Of a stretch of DNA of 18,351 bases, positions 1 through 6,688 are shown in pieces. The notes under the pieces are model-generated. The model did no database searches. It saw nothing but the letters and a program-made list of their open reading frames with translations, and was not told the origin of the DNA. This DNA comes from Faecousia sp. Lineage in GTDB: Bacteria; Bacillota; Clostridia; Oscillospirales; Oscillospiraceae. The stretch lies in the NCBI GenBank assembly GCA_029258495.1, contig JARHYV010000118.1, forward strand, positions 1 through 18,351, given 5' to 3'. Numbering within the stretch: position 1 is the stretch's first letter; each line of letters opens with the position of its first letter. The position numbers and the translations under genes were made by a program.

Positions 1-24
1 CAATAGAAATGTGCGAAAATACAC

Positions 25-60
25 TCAGGTATTCTGTACCTGAAATTTATCCATAAATTT
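25..60 (+). promoter_or_regulatory. Two abutting inverted repeats in the leader of the BMP lipoprotein gene
   Basis: Two perfect inverted repeats sit back to back just before the ribosome site. The first has 7-bp arms (TCAGGTA, 25-31, and TACCTGA, 37-43) around a 5-nt loop. The second has 8-bp arms (AAATTTAT, 43-50, and ATAAATTT, 53-60) around CC. They share base 43, and the Shine-Dalgarno GGAGGT starts at 61. They could be operators or mRNA 5' hairpins that stabilise a highly expressed transcript. The promoter is not clearly visible and may lie before the window. Confidence 0.45.
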
Positions 61-73
61 GGAGGTCAACAAA

Positions 74-1324
74 ATGAAAAAGCTTCTAGCGCTTATGCTG
101 GCTGCTGTCATGGTTTTCGGCCTGGTCGCCTGCGGCGGCAGCGGCGATGCTGAAACCAGCGCTCCTGCAACCACCGACGGCACAGCAGAAACCACAGTTG
201 CTACCGAAACCGGTGCACCTATGGATGTGTCCAATGTTAAGGTCGCAATGATCACCGACTACGGCGACATCACTGACGAGTCCTTTAACCAGACCACTTA
301 CGAAGCAAGCAAGGCTTACTGTGAGTCCAAGGGCATCACCTTCACTTACTACAAGCCCGCCGGCGACTCCACTCCCGAGCGTGTTGCAATGGTCGACAAG
401 GCTGTTGCAGACGGCTACAACATCATTGTTATGCCCGGCTACGCTTTCGGCGGCACCATCGTGGAGACCTGCGAGATGTACCCCGATGTCAAGTTCGTCG
501 CTCTGGATGTCGCTCTGGGCGACCTGCTGGAGGCTGCTGTTACCAAGGCAGGCGAGCAGTACGACTATAACCCCGACAACTGGAAGCTGGAAGAGTATGT
601 GGACATCAGCAATGTCTACTGCGCAATCTATCAGGAAGAGCTGTCCGGCTACATGGCTGGCTACGCAGCTGTGAAGATGGGCTACAAGCACCTGGGTTTC
701 CTGGGCGGCATGGCTGTTCCTGCTGTTATGCGTTACGGCTACGGTTTCATTCAGGGTGTTGACGCAGCAGCTGCTGAGCTGAACATCGCTGATCAGGTCA
801 CCATCGAGTACGCATACGGCAACCAGTTCAACGGCGATGCTGACATCACCGCTGCTATGGATACCTGGTACGGCGAGAAGAAGGTTGAAGTTGTCTTCGC
901 TTGTGGCGGCGGTATCTTCACTTCCGCTGCAGAGGCTGCTGCTAAGGTCAACGGCAAGGTCATCGGTGTTGACGTTGATCAGGCTGCTAAGATCGACGGC
1001 ACCTACGGTGAGGGCATGACCATCACTTCCGCTATGAAGGGTCTGGCTCCTGCCGTTAAGGACACTCTGGCAGACATCATCGAGAATGGCAACTGGGCAA
1101 ACTACGCAGGCAAGATCGTTACTCTGGGTCTGGTCGGCAATGAGCCCACTGCAAACTATGTTCAGATCCCCATGGAGACCACTCAGTGGAACGACACCTT
1201 CACCAAGGACGACTACAAGAAACTGGTTGAGGGTATGGTCAACGGCACCATCAAGGTCAGCAATGCTACCGATGCAATGCCCAAGACCACTGTTACCGTG
1301 AACGATCTGGGCAACCTGAAGTAA
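74..1324 (+). CDS. BMP-family ABC transporter substrate-binding lipoprotein
   Basis: The protein has 416 residues. It opens with a lipoprotein signal peptide (KK, hydrophobic core, lipobox L-V-A-C) with the lipidated cysteine at residue 20. A linker rich in Gly, Ser, Thr and Ala follows to about residue 50. The rest is a PBP1/BmpA (Med/PnrA-like) fold that starts at VAMITDYGDITDESFNQ. Family members bind nucleosides outside the membrane and deliver them to an ABC importer. The start at 74 is preferred over an in-frame TTG at 59 because GGAGGT (61-66) lies 7 nt before it and the signal peptide begins there. Codons are strongly biased, as expected for an abundant protein. Its partner ATPase and permeases follow after a terminator. 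The ligand is inferred from the family; other BMP-type ligands are possible. Confidence 0.9.
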   Translation: MKKLLALMLAAVMVFGLVACGGSGDAETSAPATTDGTAETTVATETGAPMDVSNVKVAMITDYGDITDESFNQTTYEASKAYCESKGITFTYYKPAGDSTPERVAMVDKAVADGYNIIVMPGYAFGGTIVETCEMYPDVKFVALDVALGDLLEAAVTKAGEQYDYNPDNWKLEEYVDISNVYCAIYQEELSGYMAGYAAVKMGYKHLGFLGGMAVPAVMRYGYGFIQGVDAAAAELNIADQVTIEYAYGNQFNGDADITAAMDTWYGEKKVEVVFACGGGIFTSAAEAAAKVNGKVIGVDVDQAAKIDGTYGEGMTITSAMKGLAPAVKDTLADIIENGNWANYAGKIVTLGLVGNEPTANYVQIPMETTQWNDTFTKDDYKKLVEGMVNGTIKVSNATDAMPKTTVTVNDLGNLK

Positions 1325-1359
1325 GATTTTCTTACAGGAATACTCAATTTAGTGTTCGG

Positions 1360-1394
1360 AACTGCCGACAGCATGTGCTGTCGGCAGTTTTTTT
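1360..1394 (+). terminator. Intrinsic terminator after the BMP lipoprotein gene
   Basis: A 13-bp perfect stem (AACTGCCGACAGC, 1360-1372, pairing with 1377-1389) encloses a 4-nt loop and runs into seven T residues (1388-1394). It separates the abundant binding protein from the downstream importer genes. Confidence 0.9.
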
Positions 1395-1415
1395 GTTCGG
1401 CAAAGGTGAAAACTG

Positions 1416-1429
1416 CACGAATTATCGTG
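1416..1429. promoter_or_regulatory. Possible operator palindrome upstream of the importer promoter
   Basis: CACGA (1416-1420) and TCGTG (1425-1429) form an inverted repeat around ATTA, about 38 nt before the -35 box at 1467. The symmetry is short and I do not recognise the regulator, so this is weak support for an operator. Confidence 0.2.
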
Positions 1430-1466
1430 GGAATTATAGGAAAATCAGCTTTAATCGAAAAATATT

Positions 1467-1495
1467 TTGCATAATTCACATGGGCATGATATAAT
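1467..1495 (+). promoter_or_regulatory. Sigma-A-type promoter of the ATPase-permease unit
   Basis: TTGCAT (1467-1472), a 17-nt spacer and TATAAT (1490-1495), with TG one base before the -10 (extended -10). Transcription would begin near 1502, giving a leader of about 58 nt before the TTG start at 1560. Confidence 0.75.
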
Positions 1496-1559
1496 GTTTA
1501 ACGCAGATAACGACCATGGGCGCTTTGCGCCCGTTTATGGTTTCAAGGAGGTATGGCAA

Positions 1560-3092
1560 TTGGAAAATTATGCAGTTGAAATGCTGCACATTACCAAACG
1601 GTTCCCCGGTATCATTGCCAATGATAACATCACACTTCAGCTCAAAAAGGGTGAAATCCACGCTCTGCTGGGTGAAAACGGTGCAGGTAAATCCACTTTG
1701 ATGAGTGTCCTGTTCGGCTTGTATCAGCCGGAAGAGGGCGAGATCCGCATGGATGGAAAGAAAGTGGAGATCCGCAATCCGAATGATGCGAATGATCTGG
1801 GTATCGGCATGGTGCACCAGCACTTTAAGCTGGTAGAGTGCTTCACTGTTCTGGACAATATTATTCTGGGTGTTGAGCCGTGTAAGGGCGGTTTGCTGAA
1901 CAAGGAGCATGCCCGTAAGAAGGTTCAGGAGATCTCGGAGCGCTATGGTCTTCAGGTCGATCTGGACGCAAAGATCGAGGATATTACCGTTGGCATGCAG
2001 CAGCGTACAGAGATCCTGAAAATGCTGTACCGTGAGAATAATGTTCTGATTTTTGACGAACCTACGGCTGTCCTGACGCCGCAGGAGATCCACGAATTGA
2101 TGCAGATCATGAAAAATCTGGCAGCAGAAGGAAAGAGCATCCTCTTCATTTCTCACAAGCTTGCGGAGATCATGGAGGTTTCCGATCGCTGCAGTGTCCT
2201 GCGTAAGGGCAAATATATCGGCACCGTGGAAACGAAGGATACAAATCCCCATGAGCTGTCCAAGATGATGGTAGGCCGTGATGTTAAGGCTGTTGTCGAA
2301 AAGGATGAGTCAAAGCCCGGCGAAGTTGTCTTGGATGTACAGCATATGAGCGTCGCATCCAAGCGTCATAAGCGCAATGCTGTCAACGATGTGACCTTCC
2401 AGGTTCGTCGTGGAGAAGTCGTCTGCATTGCCGGCATCGATGGCAATGGTCAGACAGAATTGGTTTACGGCCTGTCCGGGCTGGAGCCGCTGTCCGGTGG
2501 CAGTGTCAGCCTGTGCGGACAGGATATTACCCACATGCCTATTCGTAAGCGTTCGCTGCTGGGCTTGAGTCACATTCCGGAAGACCGCCACAAGCATGGT
2601 CTTGTGCTGGATTACTCTCTGGAGGATAATCTGGTATTGCAGCGTTACTTCGAGCCGGAGTTCACCAACAAGGCAGGGTTCCTGAAACGCAGGAATATCA
2701 GAACCTATGCTGAGCGGTTGATCGAGCAATTCGATGTGCGCTCAGGTCAGGGAGCCATCACCAAATCCAGAAGTATGTCCGGTGGTAATCAGCAGAAGGC
2801 AATCATTGCCCGGGAAATCGATAAAAATCCGGAACTTTTGATTGCGGTTCAGCCCACCAGAGGCCTGGATGTAGGTGCCATCGAGTACATTCACAAGCAG
2901 CTGGTTTCTCAGCGCGATGCAGGCAAGGGCGTTCTGCTCGTATCGCTGGAACTGGATGAGGTTATGAATGTATCGGATCGCATCCTTGTGATGTACGAAG
3001 GTGAGATCGTTGGCGAGTTTGATCCCAAGAAGGTCACCGTCGAGGAATTGGGTCTGTATATGGCAGGCGCAAAGAGGGAGGGACAGGCATGA
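1560..3092 (+). CDS. ABC transporter ATPase with two nucleotide-binding domains (BMP/nucleoside importer)
   Basis: This cytoplasmic ATPase has 510 residues in the RbsA/NupO-like layout of two fused NBDs. Domain 1 has Walker A GENGAGKST (38-46), a Q-loop near residue 87, a signature-like VGMQQR and Walker B VLIFDEPTAV near 161-170. Domain 2 has a degenerate P-loop (GIDGNGQTE, no lysine), SGGNQQK and PTRGLDVGA, which is normal for this family and implies asymmetric ATP use. The start is TTG at 1560: AAGGAGGT (1545-1551) lies 8 nt before it, while an upstream in-frame ATG at 1467 overlaps the -35 box. The next ATG, at 1581, is too far from the ribosome site. Its stop overlaps the following permease start by 4 nt (ATGA). 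It powers import with the two permeases and the upstream lipoprotein. Confidence 0.93.
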   Translation: MENYAVEMLHITKRFPGIIANDNITLQLKKGEIHALLGENGAGKSTLMSVLFGLYQPEEGEIRMDGKKVEIRNPNDANDLGIGMVHQHFKLVECFTVLDNIILGVEPCKGGLLNKEHARKKVQEISERYGLQVDLDAKIEDITVGMQQRTEILKMLYRENNVLIFDEPTAVLTPQEIHELMQIMKNLAAEGKSILFISHKLAEIMEVSDRCSVLRKGKYIGTVETKDTNPHELSKMMVGRDVKAVVEKDESKPGEVVLDVQHMSVASKRHKRNAVNDVTFQVRRGEVVCIAGIDGNGQTELVYGLSGLEPLSGGSVSLCGQDITHMPIRKRSLLGLSHIPEDRHKHGLVLDYSLEDNLVLQRYFEPEFTNKAGFLKRRNIRTYAERLIEQFDVRSGQGAITKSRSMSGGNQQKAIIAREIDKNPELLIAVQPTRGLDVGAIEYIHKQLVSQRDAGKGVLLVSLELDEVMNVSDRILVMYEGEIVGEFDPKKVTVEELGLYMAGAKREGQA

Positions 3093-4213
3093 AAAAGAAT
3101 CGTCTGTTGAGAAACAGTGGTCTGCAGTCCCTGTTTGCATCTTTGATGTGTATCGTGGTCGGCTTGTTTGTTGGCTACCTGATGCTGCTGATGATCAATG
3201 CAGAGGGTGCAGGAAAAGCAATCGTGACCATCGTCAAGAATTTCTGGACTTACCCCAGTGAAAAGGCTCAGCTGAAATATCTGGGCAATACTCTGGTAAA
3301 GAGCGCACCGCTGCTGCTGTGCTCGTTGAGTGTGCTGTTTGCATACAAGGTCGGTCTGTTCAATATTGGTGCAGCAGGTCAGTATGTGGTCGGTGCAGGT
3401 GCCTGCCTGTACATGGCTCTGGCACTGAATATGCCTTGGTGGGCATGTCTGCTGGGTGCAGTCGCAGCAGGTGCGCTTTTGGGCGCACTGTCCGGTCTGC
3501 TGAAGGCACTGTGCAATGTGAACGAGGTCATCTCCAGCATCATGTTCAACTGGATCAGTCTTTATGGTGTGAACATGCTGCTTACAAATGTTAAGGAGGC
3601 AACCTCTCCTTACACCATGCAGATCAAGGGTGTCAATCCCGGTGCAATGCTGCCGGATATGGGGCTTGGTGACTTGTTCGCCAAAAACCAGTATGTGACC
3701 ATCGCCATCCCTCTGTCCGTCGTGATCGCTGTTGCGATCTGGGTTCTTCTGGAGAAGACCAAATTGGGCTATGAGCTGAAGGCAACCGGCAATAACAAAA
3801 ATGCTGCAAAGTATGCAGGCATGAAGGAAAACCGCAATATCATCATGACTATGGCGATTGCAGGCGGACTGGCCGGTATGGCAGCTGCGCTGCTGTATCT
3901 CACCGGTTTTGAGCAGTGGTCTTGCTCTCAGGCCAGTGTCCCGACCATGGGCTTTAACGGCATTGCCGCTGCATTCCTTGGCGGTCTGCATCCGGTTGGC
4001 TCCATTTTCTCGTCTTTCTTCATCCAGCATATCACCGCAGGCGGTGCTTATGTGGACAAGACACTCTACTGCGCTCAGGTTTCTGATTTTATCACTTCGC
4101 TGATTATTTATCTTTGCGGCTTTGTGCTGTTTGTTAAGATGGCGCTGAACCGCAATTTGGACAAGCGCGACGAGAAAAAAGCCGCCAACACAAATAAGGG
4201 AGGGAATAAGTAA
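3089..4213 (+). CDS. ABC transporter permease, BPD_transp_2 family (first permease)
   Basis: The membrane protein has 374 residues. It has an N-terminal anchor (about residues 17-37), a periplasmic-side stretch with KAQLKYLGNTLVKSAPLLLCSLSVLFAYK, then multiple helices with the family motif FNIGAAGQYVVGA. A second conserved block, LGYELKATGNNKNAAKYAGM, is the cytoplasmic coupling loop that meets the ATPase. This is the longer of the two permeases of a NupP/YufP-like pair. It begins with ATG overlapping the ATPase stop (ATGA), with a GGAGGGA ribosome site just before, so translation is probably coupled. Its charged tail (KRDEKKAANTNKGGNK) is cytoplasmic. Substrate is inferred from the BMP partner, not shown by this sequence. 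Confidence 0.9.
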   Translation: MKKNRLLRNSGLQSLFASLMCIVVGLFVGYLMLLMINAEGAGKAIVTIVKNFWTYPSEKAQLKYLGNTLVKSAPLLLCSLSVLFAYKVGLFNIGAAGQYVVGAGACLYMALALNMPWWACLLGAVAAGALLGALSGLLKALCNVNEVISSIMFNWISLYGVNMLLTNVKEATSPYTMQIKGVNPGAMLPDMGLGDLFAKNQYVTIAIPLSVVIAVAIWVLLEKTKLGYELKATGNNKNAAKYAGMKENRNIIMTMAIAGGLAGMAAALLYLTGFEQWSCSQASVPTMGFNGIAAAFLGGLHPVGSIFSSFFIQHITAGGAYVDKTLYCAQVSDFITSLIIYLCGFVLFVKMALNRNLDKRDEKKAANTNKGGNK

Positions 4214-5154
4214 TGCTGCTTTTATTACAGTATACTCTGATTTTTGCCTCTGTTTTGATGCTGGTTGCATTGGGCGGCTGTTTCTCCGAACACAGCGGTG
4301 TCATTAACATTGGTCTGGAAGGCATCATGGTCATTGGTGCGCTGGGTGGCGCGCTGATGATGCGCTACCTTCCGGCAGGCACATCGGCCTTCATGATGAT
4401 CGTTTTGGTCATCCTTGCGGCGGTGGTCGCCGGCACCATCTATTCGCTGCTGCTTGCTGTTGCGGCGGTCACATTCAACGCAGACCAGACCATCGTCGGT
4501 ACTGCCATGAATATGCTGGGCACGGCATTTGCAACGGTTCTTGTCAAGGCACTGAACACTGCCGCAGATCCCAACAATGTTTCTGCAACTATTCAGTATT
4601 TTGACCAGAAAAAGGCATTCTATGTAAATATCGGCTCCTTTGAGTTCAGCTGGTTCATGCTGATCGCGCTGATCGTTCTCATCGTCAGCCACATTGTGCT
4701 TTATCGGACACGCTTTGGTCTTCGGCTGATGGCCTGCGGTGAGCATCCTCAGGCGGCGGACTCCGTGGGCATCAATGTTTACAAGATGCGCTATGCCGGT
4801 GTTTTGATCTCCGGTATTCTGGGCGGTCTGGGCGGTATCGTGTATATCACCTCCGGCGTTTCGGAGTGGAAGTTTGAAAACGGCGTAGCCGGTTTCGGTT
4901 TCCTTGCATTGGCTGTTATGATTTTCGGTCAGTGGAAACCGATGCACATTGCACTTGCCGCACTTCTGTTTGGTCTGATGCGCGCTCTGTCCAATGTGTA
5001 TGTTGCATTTGACTTCCTGGCGGCCCTGAATATTCCGGGCTTTGTCTACAACATGCTGCCGTATATCATTTCCCTTGTTGTTCTGATTTTCACATCCAAG
5101 AAATCCAGAGCACCCAAGGCAGAAGGTATCCCATACGATAAGGGCAGTCGATAA
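4213..5154 (+). CDS. ABC transporter permease, BPD_transp_2 family (second permease)
   Basis: The membrane protein has 313 residues and is the shorter NupQ/YufQ-like partner. It shows HSGVINIGLEGIMVIGALGG near the N terminus (the same NIG-E-G block as in the first permease). The coupling loop is RTRFGLRLMACGEHPQAADSVGINVYKMR near 175-200, and several hydrophobic helices follow. Its ATG shares one base with the preceding TAA (TAATG), with an AAGGGAGGG ribosome site in the tail of the first permease gene. The pair would form the channel of the importer. A strong terminator follows 11 nt after the stop. Confidence 0.9.
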   Translation: MLLLLQYTLIFASVLMLVALGGCFSEHSGVINIGLEGIMVIGALGGALMMRYLPAGTSAFMMIVLVILAAVVAGTIYSLLLAVAAVTFNADQTIVGTAMNMLGTAFATVLVKALNTAADPNNVSATIQYFDQKKAFYVNIGSFEFSWFMLIALIVLIVSHIVLYRTRFGLRLMACGEHPQAADSVGINVYKMRYAGVLISGILGGLGGIVYITSGVSEWKFENGVAGFGFLALAVMIFGQWKPMHIALAALLFGLMRALSNVYVAFDFLAALNIPGFVYNMLPYIISLVVLIFTSKKSRAPKAEGIPYDKGSR

Positions 5155-5165
5155 CCACAGCAAAG

Positions 5166-5201
5166 AAAACCCCCACTGATGTTGAGTCAGTGGGGGTTTT
5201 T
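5166..5201. terminator. Bidirectional intrinsic terminator between the importer and the traX-like gene
   Basis: A 14-bp perfect stem (5166-5179 with 5187-5200; core CCCCCACTGA/TCAGTGGGGG) has a 7-nt loop. T residues follow on the plus strand (5197-5201). The A-rich bases before the stem give a T tract on the minus strand, so it serves both convergent units. Confidence 0.88.
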
Positions 5202-5208
5202 GCAGGTG

Positions 5209-5934
5209 TTACAGAACTTGAAGGACATACAGTACAAGCATGTGCAGTGGGTAGAAGGCATATGAAAAATAGGACAGAAATCTACTTTGCGTTCCTTTTT
5301 TGCCATGGTACAGCCAGATCGGGATCAATGAACACAATGCAAATGCCTGAACCGGAATTTCTACGGAGCAGCCAAGCAGTGAAAAAATAAACGCACGCCC
5401 CTGAAAACCGAACACATGGATCGCAATCATGGCAGCCAGCTGAGCCAGTTTTGCTCCGGGAAAGCCTCTGAGCAGATAAAAAATGACTACATTCAGAACT
5501 CCGAGCAAGCCATAGTCCGGGAAGGTGACATACCCCAGAAGAAACAGCCCCAGCAGCTGAAGGCATCCCAGTGGGGCAGAGATCGCTTTTTTTCGCACCC
5601 GATCGATCACATGGATGCATAGCAGTCCGAGCCACAGGGTGAGCATTACATTCTGGTGAAACGGATAAAAGGGGGTCTGAAACATCATCAGATCAAATGG
5701 GATCTCAGACAGGAGTGCAAACAGCGCGATGCGTCGGTGATATCGTCGGAAATCCCGGGTATGGAGATAGCCTTCGGAAATCTGAAACGCAAAAATAGGA
5801 AAGGCGATACGCCCCAGATAGGTCATCCAGTCATTTCCGGGGACAAGTGTTCCCCAGATATGATCCAAAAGCATGCATCCCAGTGCGATCCAGCGCAGTC
5901 CGGCTGCCGTGAGCTCAAATTTTTGGTGTTTCAT
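5209..5934 (-). CDS. TraX-family integral membrane protein
   Basis: The protein has 241 residues with about eight hydrophobic segments. Recognisable TraX features are the N-terminal LTAAGLRWIALGCMLLDHI, the GRIAFPIFAFQISEGYLHTRDFRRY block and the C-terminal YAFYPLHMLVLYVL. In F-type plasmids TraX acetylates pilin. Chromosomal homologues in Firmicutes have no settled function, though the fold is acyltransferase-like. The start is ATG at 5934 rather than ATG at 5943, because TAAGGA on the minus strand lies 8 nt before the former and abuts the latter. It stands alone between a bidirectional terminator and the divergent thiamine promoter, with no conjugation gene nearby, so a cell-envelope acyltransfer role is only a guess. 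Confidence 0.82.
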   Translation of the reverse strand: MKHQKFELTAAGLRWIALGCMLLDHIWGTLVPGNDWMTYLGRIAFPIFAFQISEGYLHTRDFRRYHRRIALFALLSEIPFDLMMFQTPFYPFHQNVMLTLWLGLLCIHVIDRVRKKAISAPLGCLQLLGLFLLGYVTFPDYGLLGVLNVVIFYLLRGFPGAKLAQLAAMIAIHVFGFQGRAFIFSLLGCSVEIPVQAFALCSLIPIWLYHGKKGTQSRFLSYFSYAFYPLHMLVLYVLQVL

Positions 5935-5978
5935 AAGTATCATCCTTACATCAATGTATTCATATCAATCGAAGAAAC

Positions 5979-6008
5979 CTTATAGGGGAATGAGATAGTC
6001 TTTGACAA
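5979..6008 (-). promoter_or_regulatory. Probable promoter of the traX-like gene
   Basis: On the minus strand, TTGTCA (6008-6003), an 18-nt spacer and TATAAG (5984-5979) would start transcription about 35-40 nt before the chosen start codon. The match is moderate. Confidence 0.4.
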
Positions 6009-6132
6009 ATCACCTCATCTATGCAATGATTTGCGGCCAAATACCGGATAACAGTATATAATATAACCTTTAGATTTGCAATCTTACATTCAAGCGTGTG
6101 CAGCGGACGAGCGCAGCATGCATATGCCGATA
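6009..6132. other. AT-rich intergenic stretch between divergent promoters
   Basis: There is no gene here. It holds an AT-rich run (TATATAATATAA, from 6054) that could be a second, weaker -10 for the plus strand, a small hairpin AGATT-TGC-AATCT (6072-6084), and an 8-bp palindrome GCATATGC (6120-6127) just before the -35 of the thiamine promoter. None of these is strong alone. Confidence 0.3.
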
Positions 6133-6161
6133 TTGACATTTCGTTTGTATTGTAGTATTCT
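6133..6161 (+). promoter_or_regulatory. Promoter of the thiamine operon
   Basis: TTGACA (6133-6138), a 17-nt spacer and TATTCT (6156-6161). The -35 is a perfect consensus and the -10 matches at four of six positions. Transcription would begin near 6168, about 10 nt before the riboswitch, as expected for a leader that starts with the aptamer. Confidence 0.8.
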
Positions 6162-6177
6162 AGTCGAGAACTGAAAA

Positions 6178-6257
6178 AACGGGAGCTTGTAAACAGGCTG
6201 AGAGTAAGGTGTGACCTTAGACCGGTAACCTGATTTGGATAATGCCAACGTAGGGAA
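6178..6257 (+). ncRNA. TPP riboswitch (THI element) aptamer
   Basis: The conserved THI-box blocks occur in order: GGGAGC (6181), CTGAGAG (6199), a short hairpin TAAGGT-GTG-ACCTTA, AACCTGATTTGGATAATGCC (6227-6246), AACG and TAGGGAA (6251-6257). Arm TTGG pairs with CCAA in the pyrophosphate-sensing half. The usual ACCC is GACCG, which pairs with CGG at the 5' end. TPP binding should favour the terminator at 6282 and switch off the operon, including thiazole synthesis, salvage and uptake. An alternative hairpin, ATAAT (6257-6261) with ATTAT (6268-6272), would compete with the 3' edge of the aptamer and may be part of the expression platform. Confidence 0.95.
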
Positions 6258-6281
6258 TAATAGGGAAATTATACGCTGCAG

Positions 6282-6315
6282 GAGCTGTCCGAATTGGGCA
6301 GCTCTTTTTATTTTT
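6282..6315 (+). terminator. Riboswitch-controlled terminator
   Basis: The stem GAGCTGTCC (6282-6290) pairs with GGGCAGCTC (6296-6304), with one G-U pair and the loop GAATT, and is followed by TTTTTATTTTT. It starts 25 nt after the aptamer and about 178 nt before thiS, fitting transcription attenuation by TPP. Confidence 0.85.
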
Positions 6316-6480
6316 ACAGGAAAGGTTGTGAATTACTTCCGGAGATCGGACGGGCAGAGAGGGAGCGCTCTGTGCCTTGTATGGTTGCAGCGATGGGAAG
6401 CCGTGTTCCGGCGTGAGAGGAAACCAGAAAGTTTCGACCGACGGCAAGTCCGGCAGGACTTTCCGAATTTTCTAAAGGAG
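6316..6480 (+). other. Structured leader between riboswitch terminator and thiS
   Basis: About 165 nt without a convincing gene, although the thiS frame happens to stay open through it. Stems visible by eye: CAGAG/CTCTG (6355-6359, 6368-6372), TGGTT/AACCA (6382-6386, 6422-6426) enclosing GCCG/CGGC (6400-6403, 6409-6412), and AAGTCC/GGACTT (6446-6451, 6456-6461). The last competes with GAAAGT/ACTTTC (6427-6432, 6458-6463). Mutually exclusive pairings just before the ribosome site suggest a second control element. It may sense HMP-PP, as thiS-motif RNAs do, but I cannot match that consensus from memory. Confidence 0.4.
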
Positions 6481-6492
6481 ATGAAAACCAAT

Positions 6493-6687
6493 ATGGTGAC
6501 CATTAATGGAGAATTGGCAGACTGTGCAGGGATGACGATCGGGCAGTATTTGCAGACAACAGATTATGACCCTAAGCGGATCGCGGTGGAGCAAAATGGC
6601 GAGATCGTCCCAAAGGCTGTATACTCGGAGACGGTACTGCAAGATGGCGATGTAATTGAGGTCGTCAGTTTTGTAGGAGGTGGCTGA
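6493..6687 (+). CDS. thiS: Sulfur carrier protein ThiS
   Basis: A 64-residue ubiquitin-like protein. It shows the N-terminal strand VTINGE, the mid block KRIAVEQNGEIVPKAVY and the invariant C-terminal tail VVSFVGGG. ThiF adenylates the terminal glycine, which then carries the thiocarboxylate sulfur used by ThiG to build the thiazole. The start at ATG 6493 puts the conserved INGE block at residues 4-7, as in the family. AAGGAG (6475-6480) is 12 nt before it and directly abuts another in-frame ATG at 6481, which is too close to be used well. It is the first gene of the operon and its stop lies one base before the preferred thiF start. Confidence 0.93.
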   Translation: MVTINGELADCAGMTIGQYLQTTDYDPKRIAVEQNGEIVPKAVYSETVLQDGDVIEVVSFVGGG

Positions 6688-6688
6688 G

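Noticed and set aside
1416..1429. CACGA-ATTA-TCGTG as a firm regulator site
   Set aside because: Only five paired bases per arm and no known consensus; kept as a weak feature, not as a finding.
2909..4270. A 453-codon minus-strand open frame opposite the importer genes
   Set aside because: Rich in Gln, His and Cys with no family motif, and lies opposite well-supported permease genes. It is a by-product of their codon use.
4225..5163. Long minus-strand open frame opposite the second permease
   Set aside because: Unusual composition and no motif; shadow of the permease gene.
6235..6492. Open frame running from inside the TPP aptamer into thiS, which could make a longer protein
   Set aside because: The upstream ATG lies in the conserved aptamer core, there is no ribosome site for it, and the frame crosses the terminator. 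The predicted peptide resembles nothing and the ThiS family starts near 6493.
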